NCBI GenBank assembly: GCA_963921825.1
Contig: OY997593.1
Span: forward strand, 67,874,039 to 67,938,038
Source of the DNA: Erodium maritimum
Taxonomy: Eukaryota > Streptophyta > Magnoliopsida > Geraniales > Geraniaceae
Reading direction: 5' to 3'
DNA length: 64,000 nt
A model generated the notes under the pieces. That model did not search any database and was not told the origin of the DNA. It was given only the letters and a program-made list of their open reading frames with translations. The first letter of the stretch is position 1, and the number at the start of each line of letters is the position of its first letter. The position numbers and the translations under genes were made by a program. This document shows, piece after piece, positions 11,021 through 22,903 of the stretch.

Positions 11021-12120
11021 ATGTTCTATAAAGGTCGAGGTGTGGCTACAAATCCCTTTCGTGGGGTAGAATGTGCCTCCTCGCCGATCTGCATCTGGTC
11101 CGAGCCTCCAGGTTCCATGCTAAGAATGTGAGAGCAAGACCTTCCATATTGATCACTGGTGTGGGCTCGATTCCTAGGTGTCTTCTCTAGAACAAAAAGT
11201 GACGGGGAGTAGAGAGACCTTCCTGGCTGGTACAAGCCACTCGATAGTGATCTGGTGGCTACACATCCACAGTCACTCGAATCCTATAAAACCTTGAGTT
11301 GTGACATGTCGCGTCTTGGGCCTATTGATCGGCCAGTGCTACCCCATGATCCGGGATCATCATTAGCTCCTAGCAGTGAACTGTTTGTCATGGGATCTGT
11401 TCGGGCATATATGGTCTCCATGCATGATGGGTATAGTTGGGTATGGCCCGATCTCTCTAGTCACCACCATCTCCTCTGGATTCTGCAAGGTCGAGAGGGC
11501 TTATCTGGTGACCGGTGTCGTATTACCATGGATGTCCTCTCGGAGGTGTGTCCCAATAGGAAGGAACAGAGCGAGACATCCATTGGTAAACCTGTCTCAT
11601 TTCCCCGGTTCATGGTTGTGTGTCAGCGAAGATGTCCTCCAATCGTGGTTGGACCAATCGGGGTAGGGATGAGAAGGGAAGCTATTAGACCTTCATGCAA
11701 AAAATGTCCTGATCCTAGTGATGCGGTGATGGTGGCCTTGACAGTCGATCCGAAGCATGGGATAGGCATGTTCCGGTGAGACTCCACTACCATGAGTGAT
11801 CGGGATCTTTCCCAACTTATTTTCTTATCGTCGACATGAGGACACAGGGAGGAGACATAGACAGAGAGTTATCCATCAACAAAATAGGTCTTGAAGTGGT
11901 CATGAACCGGTGGCGTATAGGAGGTGATCCACAATTTCAAACATGTCGGTCTTGTTACGAGAGGATGACACAGGTGATGGCAAAAGGCGAGAGCAGCTAT
12001 AGGCGTAATAGATGGGGATAGAGAGACCATGGTGTGCCGATCAGTGACGATGATCGCCAAGGACAGAGGCTAGGTTGGGAAGAGATGCAAGAAATAAACC
12101 CTAAGAAACTGATCGGAAAA
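11020..12120. repeat. Degenerate GC-rich repeat, unassigned
   Basis: About 1.1 kb of balanced base composition between AT-rich flanks, ending near an A-run at 12118-12125. The longest frame (11255-11779, 174 codons) has no recognisable domain and looks like chance. The style resembles the blocks at 46210-48000 and 57000-58250. I take it as a decayed non-LTR or LARD-like sequence, without proof. An (AT)n microsatellite follows at about 12164-12190. Confidence 0.3.
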
Positions 12121-12160
12121 AAAATTCGCATGTTTATTAGGTGAGGATGATACACATATC

Positions 12161-12191
<31 letters not shown>

Positions 12192-12312
12192 GAAAGTTCA
12201 ATTTCTTTTATATAGATTTTGACAAAAACAATTTAGAATATTAAATCATTATTAAAATTTCATCGGTTACAAAAAATAAATACTTTCACATATTTCCTAT
12301 TATTATTCAATT

Positions 12313-12960
12313 AATTATTTTTTTGAAACGAGTAATGAGGTATTGTATTATTGTAGAACAACAACTTTACAGGGTAGGACATAACTGTCCAAGATTCCAA
12401 ATATTTGTCCCGACCGACCGTAGCCCGTCACACGCTCATGGATCCATAAAAGTAGTCTGCTTTGAATCGCAGATCCGAACTTAGGAGTTCCTCTTACCGA
12501 CATCTCAAAAAAATTAAGAACCAAAGTCCTAACCCTAGCTAGCCAAAAATTTATTCGACCTAATACAAAATGATAACCTGGAAAAAAGCCTTTAGTGCGG
12601 ATTTCCCGAGACCTCCCGGAAGCAGCAGTCCCGGGTCTGTGGATATAGGCCCCAAGAGGCCCATCCCACCCCCGATGTGGGAAGTCATTCTCCCCTCCTG
12701 GGGCCATACCCCTCCGGTTGCATTTCCTTGATCTGGTCTAGTCTGGTGACTTCCTTATGCTCATGTGTGCATGGCGCTCCATCGAATGCCCCTGCCCCCT
12801 TCCCTATCTTGGTCTTCCGTGGTCGAGGAACAATTCCGGAGTTGTACTTCAGCAGACCTTGAAGATTCTCCGGTATCCCCTCCTGAGTATACCGGCGCAC
12901 CGGAACCCTAAGATGGCTCGACAACATCTGTTCCTAGGCTCGCAATCCTAAATCTCCCTC
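12313..12960 (-). mobile_element. Minus-strand non-LTR element fragment, family shared with 56716-58250
   Basis: On the minus strand the block ends CTCGTTTCAAAAAAA, a poly(A)-like tail (plus strand 12313-12329). A nearly identical tail, CTTGTTTCAAAAAAA, ends the block at 56716. Both contain the same inner landmark: a run like CAGTCCCGGGYCTGTGGRTATAG at about 12625-12648 here and at 57006-57028 there. I found no clear target-site duplication. The two copies share tail and inner sequence at matching spacing, so they are probably one family. Confidence 0.5.
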
Positions 12961-13118
12961 TATAGTCTTGATAATTACAAGTTACCCACACCTCCATCAC
13001 CACTCCTTATAAAAATAACCATTTAACTAAAGTTTTACTGCTACCATTTTCAAAATAACTCTGAACTCAAAATTTATTACAAAGGTAAAGATGTATATAA
13101 AACAAACACCCATATCTA

Positions 13119-13912
13119 AAAGCATCCATAGATCGTAGTAGGCGGTGGAATGACGACACTATGATGTTGGCGTTTTGTAAATGTCGGAAAAAAACAATTT
13201 GGTGGCGGTGCTTTGTGCTGACGGTTTCCATGCGGCGTTAACGTTACCGTCGCGTGGACAATCGACGTATATGACCGTTGGTAGTGGTATCCAACATTGA
13301 CCGCGTGGAAACCCGCGTTGATTATTGGCAATCAATGCGTCGTTGGCACGTGGCAGCGCCGGCTGCACCCCAAACTTTTTTTTCCTATTTAAACCTAATT
13401 CCTCCTCTTCAAACTCACAACACTCCAAATACCACTCCACATTCTACTCTTCTATGTTTCTTCTTTTTTCCGTACAATAACCTTCGATCCTTTTTTTGGT
13501 GAAGAAGATTATGTTCAGTCATCCTAAGAAAATCGGCTTGATAATGACATTGTGCAACTTTTTTTGGGGCTCAAAATTTCCCCAAATTCTCAAGCAGTCA
13601 GCAAAACTCCTCGTTCGTCAGCTCCAAACCCATTGATTGTGATGAAAGCGAAAAGAACACGCGTCAAATGGAGCACAAAGGAGGATGTACGTCTTGTTCG
13701 TGCTTGGATAGTAAATATCTTTGGCTTAATATCCGGGAATAATAAGAGGAAAACGGTTATCATCGCCGCTACCTTTACCATCCGAGCCGCCGTCTCCGCC
13801 TCTTCTGTCGCATGCTTGCTTACTATCTTGATTATGGATCCGTTGAGATCCCACATCTCTTTAGCTGCCCGTCGATCATTCAAATTCATCGGAGACCGGA
13901 CTCGGGTTCCAG
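13119..13912 (+). pseudogene. PIF/Harbinger-like element copy A: promoter, leader and broken ORF
   Basis: Starts with AAGCATCC next to CTAA, then a segment ending in a TATTTAAA box (about 13385), a pyrimidine-rich leader and a frame containing KRTRVKWSTKEDVRLVRAW at about 13649-13705. Such a basic, Trp-containing Myb/trihelix-like stretch is typical of the accessory (ORF1) protein of plant PIF/Harbinger transposons; that is family knowledge. Homologous DNA in the opposite orientation lies at 17640-19495 and 19655-21480. The frame soon decays, and the copy is cut by a hAT-type MITE at 13922. No transposase is seen. Confidence 0.45.
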
Positions 13913-13921
13913 CACTATGAC

Positions 13922-14425
13922 CAATGTTGTAAAAAAAACCCCGCCTGGAGGCGCTTAGGCCCCGCCTAGGCGCTGAAATGGGCTATGCCGACCCGATTTA
14001 TCCTCCTAGGGCGGTCCAGGCCGTTTGGGCGGAATATGACCGATTAATCCCCGATTCGGCCAATTAATCACCGCCTGGCCGATTAATTGAGCGGGTCGAT
14101 CAGGCGTCGAGTCGGATTCGTAATTTAAAAAAACAATTTCTAACCTTCTACAAACTAAGTGAAACCATAAAATTGAGTTGATAGAGTCATACTTATTGAT
14201 ATCCTTGTAAGAATTGTATGATACTTTAAGTTTATTAGAATTTTATATATTTTAATATATTTAATATTCGATATTATTAATATTTTTTATATAGTATAAT
14301 ATAAAATTTGATAATATATAATAAAAAGTAATAAAATAATGAACCGATTAATCCCCGATTAATCTCCGCCTAGCGCCTAGGACCCCCTCCCGCCCGACTA
14401 GCGCCTAACGATTTTTACAACCTTG
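13922..14425. mobile_element. hAT-type MITE, 504 bp, with 8-bp duplication
   Basis: The ends are CAATGTTGTAAAAA at 13922 and TTTTTACAACCTTG at 14425, an imperfect inverted repeat. The flanks carry the 8-bp direct repeat ACTATGAC at 13914-13921 and 14426-14433, the duplication size of hAT transposons. The interior has GC-rich arms with GCCTAGGCGC-like palindromic words, a GATTAATCCCCGATTAATC motif and an AT-rich core. There is no coding capacity. A shorter relative with the same arms is at 62452-62802. Confidence 0.85.
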
Positions 14426-14433
14426 ACTATGAC

Positions 14434-15149
14434 TGTGTCGCACCTGATCATTCTGGGACTCCGTGGAAGGACGTTTCATGCCCTTCCGTTGGATCGGGAT
14501 CCTGACACCCCCGATCAGAGTAAGGGAGATTGGAATCAGTAGTTGACATCGAGTATCGGGGTCTGGGGGGACGAACACCTCACCCTGCTATGGTCGGAGT
14601 CAACCCGACCTACTGTATCCCCTGTTTCCTGGTGTTCTCCCTAAATGTCTGTTATCCCCTCAAATGCCCCGTATCAAATACCATGGACATTTCTAAGTTG
14701 AGTCAGGAAATGATCAATGTGAGTTACGGTCAAATTACCTCCAACCTAAAAATCTCCTCCCATATTTTTCCTCTAGATTAACCAGGTACTTTAGTCATAG
14801 AATTTGCTTCTCGAATCCCAAACAGTATGTCGTTCCAAACTTTATCTCACCATCTCAAATTATTTCATAGTTGTGTCTCTGTTGTCCCTTACCACTGTTA
14901 ATAAAAGAAAAAATCTCAATTATACGCTCAAACAAAATTATGAGAAAGACTAACTTACACACAAAAATACCTGAATATACGTTTTTGCCACTCTCTTCAA
15001 ATTATACGAACTTTATGTAGAAAGAACCAAAAGCAGCTCTACTTCTATCCTTTTATATGATCCTTTCATCTCTCAAACTCACTGTTCTCTTCCTCACCCA
15101 CTTTTCTTCTTCCTCTGTCTCCACCACAGATCTGCTCTGTTCTTCAACA
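14434..15149. other. Intergenic region upstream of the coiled-coil gene
   Basis: Mixed sequence with a short uninformative frame at 14530-14781, then AT-rich DNA. A TTTATATGAT segment at about 15050-15060 could be the TATA region of the gene starting at 15150. The pyrimidine-rich stretch after it would be the 5' UTR. These assignments are tentative. Confidence 0.3.
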
Positions 15150-15593
15150 ATGGAAGCTCTCATGACCCAATTCACCTTCCTCTCCGACCAGGCCCTCCAC
15201 GACAAGACCTTCGACCCGGCCACCATCGACGACCTCATGAAACTCTTCGAACTGGAAGCTTACAACTCATGGGCCGCCATGGAGCTCGATCTGCAGCGAG
15301 AAACAGAGGAAACAGAGCACGCCATGGAGGAGGCGGAGCAGGAGCTCGAGTCCGCCATGGAGGCCGCCATGAGAGAGTTCCACCTCTTCGAGGAGGAGAT
15401 GAACAGCGCCTGCAAGGCCGAGATGGAGAGCCTGGTCGCGACGGCGGAGAGGGCGAGGAAGATGGGCAATCTGATGGAGAAGACGGCGGCGCTTGCGTCG
15501 AAGAAGTACATGGAGGCTGCGATCGGATCGGCGACGGCCTCCATGAAAGCTGCCTGGAAAGGACTCTCCGGCAACAAGGTTCATCCTTCTTGA
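15150..15593 (+). CDS. Conserved plant protein of unknown function, alpha-helical, 147 aa
   Basis: An intact single-exon frame of 147 codons starting MEALMTQFTFLSDQAL and ending WKGLSGNKVHPS. I chose the ATG at 15150 (context AACAATGG); an upstream in-frame start at 15057 would add a Ser/Leu-rich stretch unlike the rest. The middle (about residues 45-105) is Glu-, Ala- and Met-rich with heptad-like spacing and should form a long coiled-coil. The C-terminal part repeats small Ala/Ser residues with Lys. I recall proteins with the same beginning and the same KVHPS ending in other dicots, but no known function. There is no signal peptide or membrane span. GC content is clearly above that of the flanks, as expected of a real gene. 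Confidence 0.8.
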   Translation: MEALMTQFTFLSDQALHDKTFDPATIDDLMKLFELEAYNSWAAMELDLQRETEETEHAMEEAEQELESAMEAAMREFHLFEEEMNSACKAEMESLVATAERARKMGNLMEKTAALASKKYMEAAIGSATASMKAAWKGLSGNKVHPS

Positions 15594-16150
15594 TGGGACC
15601 CATTTCGTGTTCGTCAATAAGGTTTCGTGATTTGCATGTTTGGTTGTGTCCCGATTCATGATCATGGAGAAAGTTTGGTGATTTACATGTTTTCTTGTGG
15701 TGGGTTCGGAGAATTGTGGAGAAAATGGTTTTTCTGAAATTGTAAGGAATTAATTGTAATAAAAATTGAATGTTGTGTGTGTTCTTGATTGTGTTGCCAG
15801 TGTAGTAATTGACATGTATTTTTGGTAGATCTCTTGTTTGTTTTGGATAACTATGTTCACTATCCTCTTAAAATATCTAGGGTTTCATCTGGGGTCTTGG
15901 TTTTCTACATTTTATTGGTATTAATTTCTTTTGGATTTTAGCTATTGGAATGTGAGTTTTCAAAGAGGATAAACCATTGAATTTTGTAATCTCAAATAAG
16001 TTGTATTTTAACAAAGATATGATCATGCGTAAATAAAACTCAATGTATATGTGTTCTGCCTAAGCTGTCGTCGCGACTGTTTACGACGGACAACCAAAAG
16101 TACGACGGCTCTTCGATGTCGTGGTGGTGAGGGATTGGCCTATGTAGATT
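15594..16150. other. 3' UTR and intergenic spacer
   Basis: T-rich sequence after the coiled-coil gene, with AATAAAAATTG at about 15757-15768 as a candidate poly(A) signal. The rest, up to the retro-insert at 16167, has no visible gene. Confidence 0.35.
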
Positions 16151-16166
16151 GGATGGTGGTCGATCG

Positions 16167-16728
16167 TTTTTTTTATAGATGATGAATTTATTAATCTGTT
16201 TACCCCAAGATGGGGAATGAGAGAGGACCGCTAAAAAGATATCCCAAATAACCTGCAAAAGATACTCAATCACAGAAGGAAAAGAGAATCTTCCTAAAAA
16301 AACGAAAAAACAAAGAGGAAAAGGGACATCGGCGTAATACAAAGAAATACTAGACGGTAGAAGGAGGAGCTTCTATTTGCAACATAGTCACTGTAGCGAC
16401 AAAATGTCTCCAAACCTCATTTCTACGCTGAGCCTCGAGCATCTCCTTGTCACTCATACGAAGTGAGCGGGTCGTCACTGTAAAGGTCTGCTGAGGTTTC
16501 TTCCTTCTTTTCCCTTTACCTTTCTTTACTGTTTCAGGTGACAACACAGGAAATTTCTGATCGAAACTTGAGTGTTGAGAAAGGGAGGAAGTCGGTGGCA
16601 CACTCGACAATGGTTGAGCGTCCTCAATCCCGATATTAACCACCAGCTGATCCGGCGCTGATGGAACAGGAGACAGCGATGAAGAGGCGTTTTCATCTGG
16701 CTGGGAGTCCTCAACCACCATCTGTTGT
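16167..16728 (-). mobile_element. 562-bp poly(A)-tailed retro-insert with a perfect 16-bp duplication
   Basis: GGATGGTGGTCGATCG occurs at 16151-16166 and 16729-16744. The plus-strand copy on the left is followed at once by a T-run (16165-16172), so the insert is minus-strand with an A-tail. It contains a 123-codon frame (16721-16350). The frame is Ser/Pro-rich at first, has a basic patch GKGKRRKKPQQ, and ends soon after RNEVWRHF. This looks like a 5'-truncated LINE copy carrying part of ORF1, or a processed copy of an unknown transcript; I cannot tell which. The exact duplication points to a young insertion. Confidence 0.75.
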
Positions 16729-16744
16729 GGATGGTGGTCGATCG

Positions 16745-17640
16745 TGGCTCTGGTATGGGGTCTAATGGTCGGGCGTCCAATGAAAGAATCGAGAATGGAT
16801 ATTGGGATTTCAGCAACCTAGATCTTCAGAGACTCAAAGCGAAGGAGGTTTATAGAGGTGGGGAATCAAAGCAACATGTCCTTAATGAATCTGACCCGTT
16901 GAAGATAGAATAGGTAAATGTTCCAGTCAGGCGAGGGTTGCAAAGCATACTCGTCGAGATCCATGAGTTCCAAGTTCAAGATTAGGAGGGATGAGGGTGT
17001 CCCCACCCGATCGATTTCTAACGGGATTTCTCCTGCTTCATTCCCCTCCGATCAAACTTTACAATTATTCAGGACCCAAAACCAGAATTCTAGCGTACTT
17101 CACATGTATGGTAAAAAAAGATTCATTTTGAGTTCTTCATGCTTTTCACATGGCTCGATAGAAATCTTAGCATTCAAAATTGTAATTTAGTTTGTCATAC
17201 GAGCCTGGTTGGTGTCTTAGGCGCTACGTCGCCATTTATCTGTAAAAGCTTTTCTTCTTGTCATCGAAAGTACAAAACATAGAATTCTATTGAAGTTATA
17301 GAAATTACATCACATTATCAACAAAGACGTTTCCCTTTATTAAATAAGGTGATACTTGAATTTTTCAACAAAATATATGTAGAGAAAATTTTAAATTTCA
17401 GAGCATAAAGACGTAAAGAAAAAAATCTTATATATGAGTATGCAAATTCTATTAGCCTCATAAAGGCTAAGAACATACATAGTCCTTCAACTTGGTTAAG
17501 ACTAAAAAATTGAGGCTAGAAAGAGAATAAGTTTTTCTTTCCTCTTCAGTCTGACTGATAGATTTTCATGGCATTTCATTAGATTGATGTAGGCTAAAAG
17601 GTGTGACTTGTACAAAAATATTAAGAAATCTAAAAATAAA
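16745..17640. other. AT-rich intergenic sequence
   Basis: No gene, RNA or clear repeat was recognised. The frame 16918-17190 (90 codons) has no domain and is probably chance. Confidence 0.3.
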
Positions 17641-19495
17641 AAGGGCAAGCATACTATTATTATAAAAGCTAAAACGACATTACACGAGTTATTTATTATT
17701 GAAAAAACTAAACATAGATTTTGAGCCCATGAGATTGTTGCTAAACAGAGAGGTCGTTGCAATACTAGAGCCATTTGGGATGGTCTTTCACGAGGTTCCA
17801 CCATTCAAAATTCTTGAATGGTTAACTCGTACGCTTCTTGCACGTTGCCGCGACCGCGTATACTCGATTTAGGCATCGGTTTGACCTGGTTGTCGAGCAT
17901 GGAGGAGATCGCGATGGATTAACTTGAACTGGTTCACCTTTAAGGAGGTCTTACCCTAGTGGTCATTCAATTTCCTTTGGGTTCGTGCGGGTACGTACAT
18001 CGTCCCTTTAGCGACGAAGTGGTCGTATGTCGTCGGTCAGTACTCGATGTTGGGCCTGAGTTATGCATGTTGAAGCCATACTAGGCACAATACTGTTTCT
18101 TCTACGTGGGGCCAGGGGGTGTGGCATAGAGCAGGATCCATTTGGTGTAGATTCGGGGGAGAAATGGGGAGAATGATGAAGAGAGATATTGGTGCCGATT
18201 GGTGTGATTTTGGTGGAAGGATGGGGATGAATTTATAGGTGGATAAGTGGAGAAAACATCCTCAAATCATCAGCGGGACTAAAGGCATTTCGTTAACTTT
18301 GCAAGGTAGGGGTAATAATGTCACGTAAATCGAGGTAAGTGGAATGAAAGTGAGATGAAACCGGGCCAAAATTTAACGAAAATTGAAAGGAAATTTTCAT
18401 TAAATTGCAAAATCAAACAACGAAAATTGAAAAACAACAAGACAAATAGCGGGAGATAAGGGTGTTTCTACATTCCAAAGATTTTGTGCGAAAGTCGTAA
18501 TGACTTGTTAGTGTGTCGTGCGCTCCTAATGGACATGAACAAAGTGTGTCTGACCATTTCCTCTTTGTAGAGCTCCAAATAGGGCTGGATAGGTTTATCC
18601 GACATTGTAAGAGGTGGTCCAAAGTGTCGAGTCGTCCACTTCGGTTGATCTTTCACAAGATTCTACCAATGTTTTCATGTGAACTCGTGTCCTTCCTTCC
18701 TCTTGTACATCTCCTCATCCAACTGCATAACTTAGTCATTGGATCGCCTGCTTTGGTGATATTTAGTTATACGTGTGTAGCACCCTTAGAACTCCATCAC
18801 TCACGGGTTCACAGTCTTCCAATGGTCCTTGGAATTCTTCACAGACCGGATCAGATTGTTTCGTCCACGCATGAAACCAACCTCTCTCCCGATGTCCTCC
18901 CAATAACCTTCTTTCTTATTACTTCCCAACTATCGAGTCAAATGAATTAAACATCCAAGCACGAACAAAACATAAATCGTCCGCCACTCTCTATTTCACG
19001 CGCGTCCTTTTCAGTCTCATCTCGCTCGATGGATTGGACGCTGCTAAAGGCGGAGTTTGATGGAGTGCTTGAGAATTTAGGGTACCATCGAGCCCGAAAA
19101 ACAGCTCCTCAACGCCATCACCAAGCTCTATTTCCTGCGTTGCCAGAACGACATACTCTGGAGCACCATAAAAGTGATTGAAATCCATAACGAGTAAAAA
19201 AAGTTATAAAGGAGTAGTATATGAAGTAGGAGTAGAAGTGTTGTGAATTTGAAGAAGAGGGTGAGATTTTAAATAGAAAAAAACGGGTATGGATGAAGAA
19301 TTTGCACTGCCACATGGTCTCGCCGCATTGAACTCAAACATTCGACGTGACTCTCCATACGGTCAATGGTCAAATCCACTAGCAATGGTTGGTTATTTCA
19401 CTTAGCGGTAACGATAACACTGAGACCGAGGTGCTTTTTCCAACTTCTGTAAAACGCCGACTTTCCGCCGCTGATGTGGATGCTCTAAAGGGAGT
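17640..19495 (-). mobile_element. PIF/Harbinger-like degenerate copy B (minus strand)
   Basis: Read on the minus strand, the unit begins near 19493 with GAGCATCC (plus strand GGATGCTC followed by TAA). It runs through a TATTTAAAAT box and a leader (about 19285-19200). A frame then starts MDFNHFYGAPEY and contains SQALHQTPPLAASNPSSEM and KRTRVK, matching copy A at 13552-13660. Further broken frames follow to about 18420. The unit is directly repeated at 19655-21480. A shared landmark is GACATTACACGA (17678 and 19683). No transposase domain is seen, and many stops break the frame. Confidence 0.5.
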
Positions 19496-19654
19496 GGGCT
19501 AAAAATTCAAAATCAGTTTATCTATCATCTTTTAGTTGGATTAAAAAAAATTGTCTTCGTAGTATAATTAGGTTGTATTGCGCTAAAAACAAGACTAATA
19601 CAAAAATAACTGAATCAACTTTTTTATAGGACATTCAAAAATAATAAGGGAAAT

Positions 19655-21480
19655 ACTAGGATCATTATAAAACTCAAGTCGACATTACACGATATATTGA
19701 TAAGTTAAAAGGATACTAGCATGGATAAAAATAAGGAGGTCGTTGTAATACTAGAGCCACTTCAAGTAGTCTTTCTCGAGGATCCACAATATTTCTTTTT
19801 GAAGGGTTGACACATAGCGGTTCTGTATTATGCATTGGTCGCAGTTAGCACTTGGTCATCAGTTTGACCTTGTAGACGATTATGGTCGTGAACATAGACC
19901 GTCTAAGTTCTTGACCTTTTTGAAGTTCTTCCCCTCATATTCCTTCGCCTACTTATGGATTCGAGGTAAGGCATACAAGGGCCTTCTGCTAATGAAATAA
20001 TCGTATACATTCAACCAACATTTGACCCTAATTTTGGTAAGCACCATTTTTCTTGGAGGAACTAAGGTATGTATCTGTAGAGGGCAACCATTTGGGGACG
20101 GGAGGAGGAAAAATGATGGATGAGAAAGAAATAAACTTTGAAACTTTGGTGTGTTTTTGAAGGTGAAGTGGCATGGTATTTATAATGGTGTACAGTTATA
20201 AAATGCAAGAAAAAAACAATGACAGACAACCAATGAAATCACATCAAAATCTTGCCCCACAAAGTCCTAAAGAAGGCCCAGTGTGTTTCACTCATAAGAG
20301 GACATGAGTGAGGTGCCTTTCATCTTCCCTTCTTTGTACATCTCGATCAACGGTTATGGTTCGACGAGTAATTTGTGTTTTTGCTTCGGTGAATGTACGA
20401 CATATGTCAATGCCGCTTTTTGAATTGTAGAAAGCTCGCGGACTTCGTTAGACAGATGCTCTTCAACGACCGCAATAACTTTCCCTTTTCATTTGTTTCT
20501 CGCCACCTTGGCTTGTATTCTGACTCATAGGTCGGACGCTTGTACCGATGGGGCTCATATTTACCTCCGTCCCCTTAGTTTTCTCACTCGAGGTGTAGGA
20601 ACCTTGTTCATCCGACCGGGTTCTCTTGTTGGCTTCACTTTCAACGATTCAAATTGTTTTTCATTTGTCTTATAAAGCTCCTTTACAAGTTGCATCACTT
20701 GGTCAACAGATTTCCTGCTTCTTTGGTTGTCATTCATTGTTTGTGTCCTATCATAGAACTTCGTGACCCTCGGGATGATCTGCTTACAATGATCCTTACC
20801 ATTCTTTTCAGAGCAGACTGGCTCATAGACCCTCACATGAGTTCGACCTTTTTCCCAATAACGTCCCGATAACCGTCTTTTTTCTTAATGTTCCTGAATA
20901 ACGGGTCAATAGAATGTGAATCCAAGTTGCAACGAGACGTTCCTCCTCGACGATACTCCATTTAATTTACGACTTATTTAGTTTCGATGCACTCGATGAG
21001 TTGGAGGGTCCCGAACTTTAGGATATTGAGAATGGATTTGGAAAACATTTTTGTACCCGAAAGAAGAGTAGTTTCAAGGGTAGGCTCGGGTCAGACCACT
21101 CGTATTAGAGGTCATCTTGGGTAGAGGTTTCTTGCGTCGTCGAAACGAAGTCTATTCCATCCTAAAAATGATAGAAATCCAAAGTGAACACAACAATGAA
21201 TGATAGAAGTAGTAAATGAGAATTGGATTAGAAATGATGTGAATTTGAAGGAGGGGTGCGCTATAAATAACAAGAAATTAGGGTTGGAGCGAAAATAATT
21301 TTCCCCGTGTGATGTCATGTGGCGCACAATCTCTAGCCCGACGGAAGAGTCCACCAGTCAAATGGTAAAAACACCACAACTGTCGGCACTGATTATCGGC
21401 ACATGATTTAACGTCGGGTCCCAAAACGCCGTTTGATTTTACCGATCGTTTCATCATAAACGAGGCTTTATATTTGACAT
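19655..21480 (-). mobile_element. PIF/Harbinger-like degenerate copy C (minus strand)
   Basis: A second copy of the unit at 17640-19495, same strand, placed head to tail. It has the same TATTTATAG box and leader (about 21265-21160) and the same GTCGTTGYAATACTAGAGCC landmark (19738 here, 17753 in copy B). A 91-codon frame at 20836-20561 ends with Lys/Arg-rich sequence. The frame reads like the C-terminal half of the ORF1-type protein (VDQVMQLVKELYKTNEKQFE). All frames are broken. Confidence 0.5.
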
Positions 21481-21863
21481 TTTAAAAAGTTTTACCCTAA
21501 AACATCAAGTAATCATCGTCGACTAAGCATGCTTTAACAAGGCCAAATTCACCTGAGTATTAAAATCCAAAACAAATTCCCGTTGAGTTTAGAGATTACT
21601 GAAATACAATAATAGGCCACTTATTTTGATTTTTATACAAGGGTAATTACAAATACATACCCCAAACTTATAGCGTTTAACTGATATCTACCTTGAAGTT
21701 TTTTTTAACTGATACATACTCATATGTTTAGTTATATAACAAATAGCCCAAGCTGTTAGGTAAAATGACGAAAATACCCTCAACTACACTTCAATAAATA
21801 TTTTTAAAAATCACTTTTGTTATATATATATACATTTTTTTTGAGAGATAATGGATTGTTTAT

Positions 21864-22508
21864 TTAAATATCGGCAAGAAGGATATTTTGAAGAGGCTCA
21901 GGGATATGACCCCCGGACCAATACCAGACAGGGGAGGAACAAGCCGCCCTGGCAATCCATAGAGCTGCTTTGTTTGCTGTCTGTTCTACAAAGACGAGTT
22001 GCACGTACTCGAGTTTAGTTAAAAGGGAGATACAATCTGTGATAATTGTCCCTAAAGGAGATAGAAGTTTTCCTCCTTTCTTGATCATATCCACTATGAC
22101 CTTACAGTCGCTCCTCACGACCGCCCTTTGTTGAGGGTGTTGCATAAGTCATGTCAGCGCATCCCTGATTGCATACGCCTCCACCAAACTCGGATTCTGG
22201 GGGCCATGGAAAGATGTCGACCGGGCCCCTGTGACATTTCCCCGGTCGTCCCTACCTATCAATCCCGTCCCCATCAAGTTCGCCGCCGCGAAGAGTGCTC
22301 CATTTGTATTCACCGCCCACGTCCCCTGAGACGGGGAATCCCACACCTCCCCCGCATTGGTATGATCTCGTCCTGGTTGTGCCTGGTTCTGCCTCTTACG
22401 CTTCATAGCTTCGAGCCATCCTGCTTGTATGTGGAAGGTCGTCTGGAAAACAGTAGCCGCCAGCTGTGTCGTTTGTTCCCAAACCACCTTATTCCTAGCC
22501 TTCCACAC
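21864..22508 (-). pseudogene. LINE ORF2 part 3: C-terminal RNase H-like domain, degraded
   Basis: Two frames (22508-22149 and 22145-21864) give an RVT_3/RNase H-like domain as found at the end of many plant L1 ORF2 proteins. They contain WAVNTNGALFA, LVEAYAIRDAL and VVRSDCKVIVDMI. The first strand normally carries a catalytic Asp in a VDGA-like motif; here it reads NTNGA, with Asn in place of Asp. A stop splits the domain. Confidence 0.75.
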
Positions 22509-22903
22509 TTCTCATATGCAGACCGGACACACCACTTCCATTGCCACATGTCTGCGTCTAATATTGACCGCGACCTGGAGGCACCCTGAGCACGTCCTCC
22601 AGAGGAACGTTCACACTTTAGGCAAGACTTCTAGGTGCCATATCCTTGTCCATATGTCCGTCTGAGGCTGAAAAACCGCTTGGTCCTGTTGACACATCCC
22701 ATATACCGCATTCACCGTATACTGCCATAGGTAGTCCCCCGTCCAATACCAGGAGTTAGAGACCGCTGAGTTGCTTACCGGTACTGCCAATATGTCCTAT
22801 TGGTCGTCCTCATCAAACATTTGTCGTATCTTGTCTACGTCCCACCGCCGCTCATTTGGAAGCATAATATCCGATACCGGTCGTGTAGAAATATTCGGTC
22901 TTG

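Noticed and set aside
11255-11779. A 174-codon frame
   Set aside because: No recognisable motif and biased composition within a degenerate repeat block.
15235-15665. Frames of 105-132 codons on both strands over the coiled-coil gene
   Set aside because: Shadows of the real gene at 15150-15593.
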